64,000 bases of DNA from NCBI RefSeq assembly GCF_019740315.1, contig NZ_JAHXZR010000013.1, positions 97,472-161,471 on the forward strand, given 5' to 3'. This document shows positions 40,980-49,879 of the stretch, one piece after another. Each line of letters begins with the position of its first letter. The first letter of the stretch is position 1. Position numbers and translations under genes: made by a program. Source of the stretch: Oceanobacter mangrovi (GTDB taxonomy: Bacteria > Pseudomonadota > Gammaproteobacteria > Pseudomonadales > Oceanobacteraceae). The notes below the pieces were generated by a model. The model ran no database searches, was not told the origin of the DNA, and saw only the letters and a list, made by a program, of their open reading frames with translations.

Positions 40980-43900
40980 TTGAGTGAACTGATCAGCCAG
41001 CTATGGTTTGTCGGCGGCCTGTCGCTGGTCTACGTGGCATCGCTGTTTGTGATTGCCATGCTCGGTGGCCAATCGATTCGGCAAAGCTGGCAGCCCTATG
41101 TTTACAGCCTGACGCTGGCAATTTTCTGCACCACCTGGGCCTTCTACGGCACGGTCCAGCAGGCCATGACCCACGGCTGGCTGATGGCGCCGACCTACGC
41201 GGGCGCAATTGTGCTGATGACAGTGGGCTGGAAAATTATGGATCGCATGATCCGGGTCGCCCGGCAGGAAAACAGCACCACCATTTCTGACTTTATCTCC
41301 GCTCGTTATGGCCACAGCCGCGGTATTGGCGCGCTGGTCGCGCTGCTGTGTCTACTTGGTGTGGTGCCCTATATCGCGCTGCAGCTGAAGGCGGTTTCCG
41401 ACAGTTTCCAGCTGGTGACCAGCACCTCGCTCAGCAAGCTCAACTGGTACAGTGATCCGACTCTGATCATCGCCGCGATTATGGCGCTGTTCAGCATCCT
41501 GTTCGGCACCCGTGCGGTGGATTCCAGTGAAAGCCACCAGGGGCTGATGCTGGCGATTGCATTTGAATCGCTGATCAAACTGGTGGCGCTGATGGCGGTG
41601 GGGATTTTTGTGGTGTACGGCCTGTTTGATGGCTTCATCGATCTGTTTGATCAGGCCATGGCCGAAGGCGATATCGCCCAGACCCTGACGGAATATTCCA
41701 ATCCCAGCGCCTACCTCACCCACATGCTGTTGGGGGCAATTGCGATCATGGCGCTGCCGCGCCATTTCCATGCCACCGTGGTGGAATATCGCAGCGAACG
41801 CGACCTCAAAACCGCGCGCTGGCTATACCCGCTGTACCTGTTTGGCATGAACCTGTTTTTGCTGCCGATTGGGCTGGCGGCCATGCTTGACGAAGACTTG
41901 CTCAGTTCCTTCACCTACATCACGCTGGAATTACCTCTGGCCCATGGCGAGACCGGTCTGGCCCTGCTGGCCTACATCGGCGGCCTGTCTGCCGGTACGT
42001 CGATGGTGATTATTTCCTCCATCACCCTGGCCACCATGATCTGTAACGAGCTGGTGATTCCGCTGCTGCTGAAAAGCGGCTGGCAAGGCGACGACCAGCA
42101 GCTCAAGCGGCAGGTATTGCTGACCCGCCGGATCGCCATCATTGCCGTGCTGATGCTGTCGTTCTGCTATTACCGGCTGCTGTCGCATTACCACAGCCTG
42201 TCTGAGATCGGCCTGCTGGCACTGGTGGCCATTGCCCAGTTCGCCCCAGCCATGCTGCTGGGCATGATCTGGCAAGGCGCCAACCGGCTGGGCGCCTATC
42301 TGGGTATCCTGGCCGGTTTTCTGGTGTGGTTTTACACCCTGTTTGTGCCGGTTCTGGTGGATATGGACCTGTTGCCGCTGGCGCTGATGGACGGTGCCTT
42401 TGGGCTGGAATTTCTTAGCCCTTATGGTTTGCTGGGTCTCAATGGTCTCGACCCGATTGTGCACGGTACCTTCTGGAGCCTGTTTATCAATAGCCTGCTG
42501 CTGGTGATCGGTTCGCTCTACCACCACAACAGCTACACGGATATCGAACAGGCCAATCGTTTTGTGTTGACCAGCCCGCAATTACCTCTGATCAACGCCA
42601 AATCCGGTTCGATTCGTACCCAGGATCTCAAATCCCTGCTGGGGCGGTTTTTATCACCGGCCAAGATGGCGACTTTTTTTGAAGGTTTCAGTAACCCGCT
42701 GACGGGCCGGCTGGTGCAACAAGGAGTCGCATCCGACGCCGTGATTCGCGAAGCTGATCGACTGCTGAGTTCGGTGGTGGGCCGAAAAGGGGCTCAATCG
42801 CTGTTGCGCAACCTCAGCAGTGGCCGTTCCGACCATTACGACAACCTTCGCCATATGGTGGATGAAGTATCCGATGTGGTGTCGTTCAACCGCGACTTGC
42901 TGAATTCAATTCTGCACAGCCTCAATCAGGGCATTAACGTACTCGATGACGAGCTGAATCTGGTCGCCTGGAACCAGCGTTTTGCGGAAATCTACGGCTT
43001 CCAGAACGGTGAGCTCTACGTCGGCCAACCCGCCGAATCACTGCTGCGCCACATCTTGTTGTTCGGCCAGCCGCTCACCGCCGCCACCGAAGAGCAGATC
43101 AACCAGCGTATTCTGGAACTGAAGGCCCGAGAGCCATTGCGCTATGTACGCAAGACTCCGGATGGTCGTTTTATAGAACTGAACGGCCGTCCGATTGGCA
43201 GCGACCTCTACATCACGGTGTTTTCCGATATCACCCAACACAAGCAAGCGGAAGACCAGCTACGGCAGGCCAATGAAGAACTGGAGCAGCGCGTCAGTGA
43301 ACGAACCCGTGAGTTGACCGAGCTGAACGAAGATCTTGAGATTGCCAGCCGTAACAAGACCCGCTTCCTCGCGGCGGCTGGTCACGATCTGGTGCAACCT
43401 CTCAATTCGGCGTCGCTGTTTTCGGCCGCTCTGCTCAACAAGCTGCAACGGGTCAGCCTGCATCACCCCGACCTGACCACAGAACTGACCGACACTGCCC
43501 AGTTGCTCGACCACTCGTTGCATTCCGCCGAATCCTTACTGAATGAGCTGCTGGAAATTTCCAAACTGGATGCCGAACTGATCAAGCCGAAGCTCCGGGA
43601 TTTTCCGGTCACAGAGGTACTCAGCTCACTGGCGACGGAATTCCAGCCAATCGCAGCCCAGAAAAAATTGCTACTCCACTATGTACCGAGCAGCTGTGGC
43701 GTCCATTCTGACCCGGTATTGTTGCGCCGTATTCTGCAGAACCTGCTCAGCAATGCCTTGCGCTACACCCGCCACGGCCGGGTGCTGATTGGCGTTCGTC
43801 GTTTGGGTCAGCAGCTTCGTATTGATGTGCTGGATACCGGCTGCGGGATTCCGGCCGATCAGCAGGAACTGGTGTTTGAAGAATTCCATCGGCTGGACCC

Positions 43901-44477
43901 GAGCCAACAGCCGTTGTCAGAGCATGACAGCCAGACGCCCAAGGTTGCCCTCGGGCTCGGCCTGGCAATCGTTAAACGGCTCGGACGTTTGCTCGATCAT
44001 CCGTTAGAGCTAAGTTCAACCGTGCAGCGTGGCACCCGCTTTTCAGTGTTGGTGCCAATGGCAACAGCGCCTTTACAGCAACAGCAAGAAACCCAGACCG
44101 GTCAGGTCGCAACCCAGTCCGGTTTGCTGGTGTGTATCGATAACGATCCGCTGATCGTCAGTGGTATGTCGATCCTGCTGCAGGAATGGGGTTATCAGGT
44201 GGTTGGAGCCGATTCACTGGTGAATGCCTTGCCACTGCTGGACGGCCGTACGCCGGATGCGCTGATTGTCGACTACCATCTCAATGCCGGAGCCACCGGG
44301 CTCGATGCGCTGGCACAGGCTGAGCAGCAATGGCCACAAAAAATCCCTGGTCTGATGATTACCGCTGACTACACCGAAGAATTAAAGCAAAACGTCGAAG
44401 AACATGGCTATCAGCTGATGCACAAGCCGGTCAAACCGATGGCCCTGCGGGCCTGGTTACGGGCCTGCTGTCACTGA
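40980..44477 (+). CDS. crbS: SLC5-domain hybrid sensor histidine kinase (CrbS/MxtR type)
   Basis: Membrane-bound hybrid sensor of about 1165 aa. The N-terminal 520 residues form a sodium:solute symporter-like (SLC5) domain of about 13 helices. Then come a PAS domain (about 635-760, NLVAWNQRFAEIYGF), a coiled coil (ELEQRVSERTRELTEL), a HisKA domain with His in AAGHDLVQPLN near 805 and an ATPase domain with DTGCGIPAD and GLGLAIVKRLG. A C-terminal receiver follows with Asp in IVDYHLNAG near 1105. Relatives (CrbS, MxtR) control acetate use and acetyl-CoA synthetase. A TTG start at 40980 has AGGGAG seven bases upstream; the frame opens at another TTG, 40962. Its usual partner is the convergent regulator that follows. 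Confidence 0.9.
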   Translation: MSELISQLWFVGGLSLVYVASLFVIAMLGGQSIRQSWQPYVYSLTLAIFCTTWAFYGTVQQAMTHGWLMAPTYAGAIVLMTVGWKIMDRMIRVARQENSTTISDFISARYGHSRGIGALVALLCLLGVVPYIALQLKAVSDSFQLVTSTSLSKLNWYSDPTLIIAAIMALFSILFGTRAVDSSESHQGLMLAIAFESLIKLVALMAVGIFVVYGLFDGFIDLFDQAMAEGDIAQTLTEYSNPSAYLTHMLLGAIAIMALPRHFHATVVEYRSERDLKTARWLYPLYLFGMNLFLLPIGLAAMLDEDLLSSFTYITLELPLAHGETGLALLAYIGGLSAGTSMVIISSITLATMICNELVIPLLLKSGWQGDDQQLKRQVLLTRRIAIIAVLMLSFCYYRLLSHYHSLSEIGLLALVAIAQFAPAMLLGMIWQGANRLGAYLGILAGFLVWFYTLFVPVLVDMDLLPLALMDGAFGLEFLSPYGLLGLNGLDPIVHGTFWSLFINSLLLVIGSLYHHNSYTDIEQANRFVLTSPQLPLINAKSGSIRTQDLKSLLGRFLSPAKMATFFEGFSNPLTGRLVQQGVASDAVIREADRLLSSVVGRKGAQSLLRNLSSGRSDHYDNLRHMVDEVSDVVSFNRDLLNSILHSLNQGINVLDDELNLVAWNQRFAEIYGFQNGELYVGQPAESLLRHILLFGQPLTAATEEQINQRILELKAREPLRYVRKTPDGRFIELNGRPIGSDLYITVFSDITQHKQAEDQLRQANEELEQRVSERTRELTELNEDLEIASRNKTRFLAAAGHDLVQPLNSASLFSAALLNKLQRVSLHHPDLTTELTDTAQLLDHSLHSAESLLNELLEISKLDAELIKPKLRDFPVTEVLSSLATEFQPIAAQKKLLLHYVPSSCGVHSDPVLLRRILQNLLSNALRYTRHGRVLIGVRRLGQQLRIDVLDTGCGIPADQQELVFEEFHRLDPSQQPLSEHDSQTPKVALGLGLAIVKRLGRLLDHPLELSSTVQRGTRFSVLVPMATAPLQQQQETQTGQVATQSGLLVCIDNDPLIVSGMSILLQEWGYQVVGADSLVNALPLLDGRTPDALIVDYHLNAGATGLDALAQAEQQWPQKIPGLMITADYTEELKQNVEEHGYQLMHKPVKPMALRAWLRACCH

Positions 44478-44507
44478 CAGCCGCTATGAGCCTTGGCAGA
44501 GAGAAAA

Positions 44508-45125
44508 TTAATCCGGCACCTGTAGCTGCTGTACCAGCAGCGCCGCCTGGGTGCGGTTATTAATCTCCAGCTTGCGGAAGATATCGCTGATATGGGATTT
44601 GACGGTAGTTTCCTTGATATTGAGGATATAACCGATCTGCTTGTTAAGCGCCCCTTCGGCGATCAGCTGTAACACCCGCAATTGTTGCGGCGTCATCGAC
44701 TGCAGCTGCCGGGCGGCGGTTGACTGATCAGCCAGCGGACTGGTGTCCGGAAAGCTCAGCTTGCCCATAAAAACATCGTTGAGTGCAGCAGTGATCTGTT
44801 CCATTGGCGCAGACTTGTGGATATATCCCATAGCGCCTAATTGCTTGACCTGGGCGATCACACAGGCGTCTTCGGAGGCACTCACGACCACGATCGCCAG
44901 CCCTGGAAACTCCGCACGTAACCGCATTAACCCCATCAGGCCATCCATGCCGGGCATCCGTAAATCCAGCAACAATAAATCCGCCCCCAGATCCGTCAGC
45001 TCCGACCAGGCCGCTGGGAGGTCACAGGCTTCTGAAATAACACAGGGTTCGCCGGTTTCAGCCAATGCTTCACGCATGGCGCGCCGGAATAATGGATGGT
45101 CGTCCGCAATAATTACCTGATACAT
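44508..45125 (-). CDS. crbR: LuxR/NarL-family response regulator (CrbR/ErdR type)
   Basis: A 205-aa response regulator. The receiver (1-118) shows IIADDHPLFRRAMRE, Asp in LLLLDLRMPGMDG near residue 55, and the Lys in YIHKSAPMEQ. The C-terminal LuxR helix-turn-helix (about 140-205) has MTPQQLRVLQLIAEGALNKQ and TTVKSHISDIFRKL. The similarity and the neighbouring SLC5-type hybrid kinase point to the CrbR/ErdR group, which controls acetate and alcohol metabolism genes. Here kinase and regulator genes are convergent, 30 bases apart. Target genes are not visible apart from the possible TRAP-2 dyads. Confidence 0.88.
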   Translation of the reverse strand: MYQVIIADDHPLFRRAMREALAETGEPCVISEACDLPAAWSELTDLGADLLLLDLRMPGMDGLMGLMRLRAEFPGLAIVVVSASEDACVIAQVKQLGAMGYIHKSAPMEQITAALNDVFMGKLSFPDTSPLADQSTAARQLQSMTPQQLRVLQLIAEGALNKQIGYILNIKETTVKSHISDIFRKLEINNRTQAALLVQQLQVPD

Positions 45126-45483
45126 GCTGATTCCGTACGCTGTTATTGTTGTGTGAATACCGGAAGGCAGTGGTCGGAATATAATCTCCGACGCCGCAAT
45201 CTACTGCTACAGCTCGGACGGCAACAAGGCAACCTAAGGAGGAGAAAATCCAATTTTGGCTCAGAAAAACACATTTAAATAAGTTGCGGTTATTTTACAT
45301 ACATACTGACATTTACTTTGGCTCTATCCTTTTATCATTACCTCCGGCGGTACCACTCCTGATATAGCCATTGACGCCTTTAGACGGGCCGTTAAAAATG
45401 ACCCCATACCGGGTTTGTTCCGGCTTACCCGCCTCCGCAATGGTCAGCGTCAGACAAGACGCCTAACGATGGATAGTTAAATC
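45126..45483. other. Control region before the first EPS glycosyltransferase
   Basis: A 358-bp gap between the divergent CrbR-type gene and the GT2 gene. It holds an exceptionally strong ribosome-site match, TAAGGAGG (45235-45242), with no ATG behind it. A TTG 13 bases later opens an 8-codon frame (MAQKNTFK). A possible promoter TTGACG at 45371 with an AT-rich box after it is weak. No known riboswitch was recognised. Confidence 0.45.
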
Positions 45484-46659
45484 ATGATTGGCTGGATTCT
45501 GTTGTATTTTTCGATAGTGGCGATTGCGGCGGTGTTTGTTGGTTATCCCCTGTTCCTCTGGCTCTACCGCCAGCGCTTGCCGAAACGAGCAGATATTGTC
45601 GATTTACCAGACTCTGGCCTGCCCCGTCTCTCAGTACTGATTGCCGTACGTAACGGCGAACACCTGATCGAACAGAAAGTCCGTAATTGTCTGGAGCTGG
45701 ATTACCCCCACGACAAGCTCGAAGTCGTGGTGGTTTCGGATGGCTCCAACGACGGCACTATGGCGGTACTCAAATCCATCGATAGCCCACAGCTGCATGC
45801 CTGGGAACTGTCCGAGCACAAGGGCAAACACGAAGCCCTGAATACCGGCATGCCCCACTGTCGTGGTGATGTTGTATTGTTCACCGATGCCGATGCCATG
45901 CTCGAACCTCAGGCTGCCCGCAAGTTGGCACGTCATTTTGCTGATCCGCGTATTGGTGGTGTCGGTGGTCAGCGGCTGATCGGGGACGTCAGTGGTCAGC
46001 TGCAAAGTGCCCAATCAACCTATATTGATGCCGACAGCAAGGTCAAAATGCTCGAATCGGCCTGGGGCAGCGTCACCTCTAACGATGGCAAGATTTATGC
46101 GATTCGCCGCTCCCTGTTTCAGGGTGTCGCAGCAGCGGTCACCGATGATCTGTACGTCTGTCTGACCGTACTGGCGCAAGGCTGGAAGTTTCGCTTTGAG
46201 CCCGAAGCCAAAGCCTATATCCGCACACCATCGCGCGATTCCGGCCATGAGCTGTCCCGTCGACGCCGTATTGTGAACCGTTCCTTGCGTGGTATCTGGC
46301 TTAATCGTGTGGTCTTGAATCCAGCCCGCACCAGCTGGCAAATTGCCGTCGGCCTGTTTATCAACAAGGTAATGCGCCGCTTGCTGCCGGTGTTTCTGCT
46401 GTTGCTGTTACTCAGCTCCGCAGCCCTGTGCTGGCAACAGCCATGGTTATTGCTGTTACTGCTGCCACAACTGGGGATTTATGGCGCTGCACTGTTGCAC
46501 TGGCTGCTTGATGGCAAAAAACTGCCACTCGGCCCACTCAACAAGATACTGTCCGTATCTTTCTATTTTGCGCTGGGGAATCTGGGAACATTGCTGGGCA
46601 TGATGGATTTTCTGTCAGGACACCAGCCAATTCGCTGGGAGCCGAAGAAGTCCGGTTAA
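45484..46659 (+). CDS. Membrane glycosyltransferase family 2
   Basis: A 391-aa inner-membrane GT2 enzyme with an N-terminal helix (1-25), a cytoplasmic GT-A domain (40-290) and C-terminal helices (about 300-385), the layout of processive polysaccharide synthases. It has LIAVRNGEHLIEQKV and VVSDGSNDGT for the nucleotide, the DxD-type LFTDADAML near residue 137, and a Arg-rich segment SRRRRIVNRSLRG near 260 in the place of the Q/RxxRW box. It likely adds or polymerises sugars for the adjacent EPS, using a nucleotide sugar. It is convergent with the ExeA-like gene and stands outside the main leftward operon. Confidence 0.85.
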   Translation: MIGWILLYFSIVAIAAVFVGYPLFLWLYRQRLPKRADIVDLPDSGLPRLSVLIAVRNGEHLIEQKVRNCLELDYPHDKLEVVVVSDGSNDGTMAVLKSIDSPQLHAWELSEHKGKHEALNTGMPHCRGDVVLFTDADAMLEPQAARKLARHFADPRIGGVGGQRLIGDVSGQLQSAQSTYIDADSKVKMLESAWGSVTSNDGKIYAIRRSLFQGVAAAVTDDLYVCLTVLAQGWKFRFEPEAKAYIRTPSRDSGHELSRRRRIVNRSLRGIWLNRVVLNPARTSWQIAVGLFINKVMRRLLPVFLLLLLLSSAALCWQQPWLLLLLLPQLGIYGAALLHWLLDGKKLPLGPLNKILSVSFYFALGNLGTLLGMMDFLSGHQPIRWEPKKSG

Positions 46660-46693
46660 GCGTAATCCGGACCCGTTGGCACAAGAGCCACTT

Positions 46694-48529
46694 TCAGCCA
46701 AACAGGTAGGGAATAAAACCGATTTCCATACCGGCCATGGAGTTCCAGGCTTCCTGCTTGTCTTTGAACGGTCCAGCAAACACACGCCACATACGATCAC
46801 GGCTGCCATTAGTCTGAATGGTCGCCTGGTAACCGTCTTTCAACAGCCGTGAACGAATTTCCAGAGCCGTTTCATGTTTGGCTGAACTGCCGTAATAGAA
46901 AAAGTATTGGCCATATTCATTACGAATCAGCAGCGTACGGGCGGTGATATCCGGTAAATGAACTTTTTCGCCGGTTTCAATATCGTCGATATTGCGAATC
47001 TGCGGATTGGCCGCCATCAGGATATCCTTGAGGCTGTCATTCCAGGCGCCGTAGCGGGTTTTCGCCATTTGGGCGACGGTTCGGTTAAGCGCCAGCGAAT
47101 GCCATTGCCCTTGTGACTGGCCATCAATCGGAAATGGAATGACGGTGTTGCCACTCATCACGGCCGCCATACTGGGCTCGGGCCTGCTAGTCACTGCGGC
47201 TGTTGGTTTGCTGACCGTCGATTGAGTCGCAGCGGATTGTGTTTGAGCTTCAGATGGCTGTGAAGGACGTGACTGCGCAGCTGGTGATTGAGCAGCCGGT
47301 GATTGTGAAGCCGCTGACTGACTACTGTGAGTAACTGACGCGATTGTCTGTTTAACAGCCTTGGCCTGGTTATCCACCTTCTCAGACAAACTGGCAATCA
47401 GGCCTTCTGCCAACGAACGGGTTTCTGATGATTGTTCCTTTTGCTGAGCAGCATCAGCTGCCTTGGCTACAACCTTGTCAGGCTGAGGTTTGGCCGTCGA
47501 TGAGGATTCAAAAATCTGCAGCGAATCGCGTTTTTTGGCAGGCTGATCATCCAATGACTGCATCAGTTCCGGCGCCACAATCAGGCGAGAGTCATTGGCT
47601 GTGTAGCTGTAAATTGCAAACACGACCAGAGCCGCCACAGAGCCACTGATAACCCAGCGAGCGCCTTTCGGATGATCCGTCAACCAGGCCATCGAACGCT
47701 CCATCCAGCCAGGTTCTTCCTCGTCGTCATCTTCCTCGTTTTCATAGGGTACTGACGTTGGCACTTGCATGTTCGACGCCACAGAATCGAGCAAGGCTTC
47801 ATCCACCCCGGCCAACCCGTGCCAGCAGGCAGTGGTCATGGCTTGCTGACAGATCAGATTGATTTGTTCCGGAATCCCGGCACTGTAGAAATACAGCCGC
47901 TCCAGCGCCTGATCGGTAAAAATCGCAGATCTGGCCCCAACATGCTGCAGACGGGTTTGAACATAAGCCTTGCACTCGGGCAAGGAATATTGCCCCAGGC
48001 GCATTTGCACCAGCCAGTCGCCACTGTCGAGCACCTGACGGGAGACCAGCACGGAGGGAAACAGACGCACGCCCTGCCGCTCAGCCATCGTCAGGCTGAT
48101 AATCATCGACCAGGCGTCAGCAGAGAGCTGGTCCGCATCATCCAGCAACAGCACCATACGGCGTTTGGGAGCCAGGGCCACCAGCGTATTGGCTACCAGT
48201 TCGAATAATCCATCGGTACCAATCCCTGTGGTCTGACCAATGCCTAACTGATGTGCCATTTCAAACAGAATTTGCTGGGTCACCAGCGAATGCTCCGTAG
48301 CGACCACAACCAGATGACCTTCCGTAGCCAACCGCTGTTTGAGACTGTCCAGCAGCAGAGACTTGCCAGAGCCCGGCTCGCCAATCAGACAACCAGGGCC
48401 CATGCCACGCCGCAGCATGTCGGCCAGTGCCTCCAGGCTGTAGGAAAAGCTGGCCGCATTATAGATACACGGCGTCTGGCCAAATTGACCAAACGGTTCT
48501 TCACGAAGACCAAAATATTGAACGTACAC
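46694..48529 (-). CDS. ExeA/GspA-like AAA ATPase with LysM-like and SPOR domains
   Basis: A 611-aa protein combining a cytoplasmic ATPase with a periplasmic cell-wall-binding part. Walker A (GEPGSGKSLLLD) is near residue 45, Walker B (MVLLLDDAD) near 125. A single helix (about 295-312) leads to an Ala/Gln/Ser-rich linker with PAQSPAAQ repeats. A LysM-like segment follows (about 470-525, LALNRTVAQMAKTRYG to EKVHLPDI), then a SPOR domain (about 540-611) that should bind denuded peptidoglycan. ExeA-like ATPases assemble secretion or EPS machines in the envelope. The start is GTG 48529 (MYVQYFGLREEPF, the family start) with a weak ribosome site. It ends the leftward EPS operon. Confidence 0.85.
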   Translation of the reverse strand: MYVQYFGLREEPFGQFGQTPCIYNAASFSYSLEALADMLRRGMGPGCLIGEPGSGKSLLLDSLKQRLATEGHLVVVATEHSLVTQQILFEMAHQLGIGQTTGIGTDGLFELVANTLVALAPKRRMVLLLDDADQLSADAWSMIISLTMAERQGVRLFPSVLVSRQVLDSGDWLVQMRLGQYSLPECKAYVQTRLQHVGARSAIFTDQALERLYFYSAGIPEQINLICQQAMTTACWHGLAGVDEALLDSVASNMQVPTSVPYENEEDDDEEEPGWMERSMAWLTDHPKGARWVISGSVAALVVFAIYSYTANDSRLIVAPELMQSLDDQPAKKRDSLQIFESSSTAKPQPDKVVAKAADAAQQKEQSSETRSLAEGLIASLSEKVDNQAKAVKQTIASVTHSSQSAASQSPAAQSPAAQSRPSQPSEAQTQSAATQSTVSKPTAAVTSRPEPSMAAVMSGNTVIPFPIDGQSQGQWHSLALNRTVAQMAKTRYGAWNDSLKDILMAANPQIRNIDDIETGEKVHLPDITARTLLIRNEYGQYFFYYGSSAKHETALEIRSRLLKDGYQATIQTNGSRDRMWRVFAGPFKDKQEAWNSMAGMEIGFIPYLFG

Positions 48530-48625
48530 TTGCCTGTATCCCCGGTAATTAACCCTTGAACTACTTCCCTGTATTCACAGATATCCGTCACGAGCAAAGA
48601 GGCCTGAAGATCAGGCTAACGTCTG

Positions 48626-49879
48626 TCAGTGTAGACTGCTGGCAACCACCTTGTTGGCCAGCACCAGCCATTGACCCAGTATGACGTCACGCGAAAAATC
48701 TGCCGCGCGCTGTAGAGACTTCTGTTGATATGTTTCACATAATGTATTGTTATTTAGCATTCGCTCAATGGCATCCGCGAGCGATTTTTCAGAATCTGAC
48801 ATTACCAGCGCCGTGGTTAACGGCCCTTCCAGTGGTGCAGTCAGCACACCAAAACTGGCCATATCCACTGCAGTGGTTTTGACCGATGCCTGCGTTTCAG
48901 GAGCCAGCAGTTCGCGTGGTCCAGAACGACAATCGGCAGCTATCACTGGTCGGCCCAGCGCCATGGCTTCCAGCAAGGCATTGGGAAAACCCTCCGCCCG
49001 CGACGATAAAACAAACAGCTTGCAGCGGCTGATCCAGGCGTACGGATTGGCTTTGAACCCCACCAAATGCACACGCTGCTGCAACCCCAGCTGGTCCACC
49101 AACTGCTGCAGCTCTGCCCGCTTGGGGCCATCCCCAACAATAATTAAACGGGCATCAGGATGACGAGTGGCAACATCGGCAAAAGCACGGATCAGGGCAT
49201 CCTGTCGTTTCACTGCCGCCAATCGACCACAGCTCAGAATACTGGTTCCCTCTAACAGCTGTTGTTCTTCGGTCGTCAGGGGGTCCTTGCCCTTTTGCAG
49301 CATCAATGGCTCAAAAAAATTATTGATCACCGACAGCTTTGGCTTTACAACCGGAAACCATTGCAACAGGTCTTCAGCCGCTTCACTGGAATTCAGATTG
49401 ATATTACTGGCGCGCCCCAGCAGTAAGGCATAACCGCGTTTAACCAGCCAACGTTTGAGTGGGTCCTTATCCGCCAAAGCCATCGACAGGTGCTTGCGTA
49501 TCGAAATAATCCGCGGCACCTTGCGACTGCCAAGCAAATTCAGAATATTGGCCCGCTCCATAAAACTGATGACCAGATTGAGCTGGTCATCTTCCACATG
49601 GCGACAAAAACGTCGATGCATACGCGGAAAGGCCAGTGCCTTTTTGAGCGTCGAGCCAGACTTGCCATCTCCCAGCACCACAATCCGTTCGGCCAGTTGA
49701 CGCTGCTGTTCGGGAGTCCCTGGCAGCGGCATTTGGCCACCTGGGTCCATGCAATAGAACCGCACGTCCAGCCCTGCATCGAGGAGGGCACGGGCGACCG
49801 CCAGTGCCATCCGTTCTGCGCCACCAACTTCCAGAGTGGCAATCAGAATACCGACTCGCATAGGTACAGCGGTGTTCAT
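48626..49879 (-). CDS. Glycosyltransferase family 4
   Basis: A 417-aa GT-B enzyme, probably retaining, that adds one sugar to the lipid-linked EPS repeat. The N-terminal Rossmann half begins VGILIATLEVGGAERMALAVA. The C-terminal half shows ILSCGRLAAVKRQDALIRAF near residue 210, IIVGDGPKRAELQQL near 245 and the EX7E nucleotide-sugar motif AEGFPNALLEAMALGRPV near 290. AAGGAGG before the ATG is a strong ribosome site. Its start overlaps the stop of the upstream ligase gene by four bases. Confidence 0.93.
   Translation of the reverse strand: MNTAVPMRVGILIATLEVGGAERMALAVARALLDAGLDVRFYCMDPGGQMPLPGTPEQQRQLAERIVVLGDGKSGSTLKKALAFPRMHRRFCRHVEDDQLNLVISFMERANILNLLGSRKVPRIISIRKHLSMALADKDPLKRWLVKRGYALLLGRASNINLNSSEAAEDLLQWFPVVKPKLSVINNFFEPLMLQKGKDPLTTEEQQLLEGTSILSCGRLAAVKRQDALIRAFADVATRHPDARLIIVGDGPKRAELQQLVDQLGLQQRVHLVGFKANPYAWISRCKLFVLSSRAEGFPNALLEAMALGRPVIAADCRSGPRELLAPETQASVKTTAVDMASFGVLTAPLEGPLTTALVMSDSEKSLADAIERMLNNNTLCETYQQKSLQRAADFSRDVILGQWLVLANKVVASSLH

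Noticed and set aside
41931..42581. A 216-codon Gln/His-rich open frame on the minus strand
   Set aside because: Antisense to the symporter domain of the CrbS-type sensor, with composition typical of antisense frames of membrane proteins.
45126..45483. Possible c-di-GMP riboswitch before the EPS glycosyltransferase
   Set aside because: The conserved GEMM core and tetraloop receptor sequences were not found.
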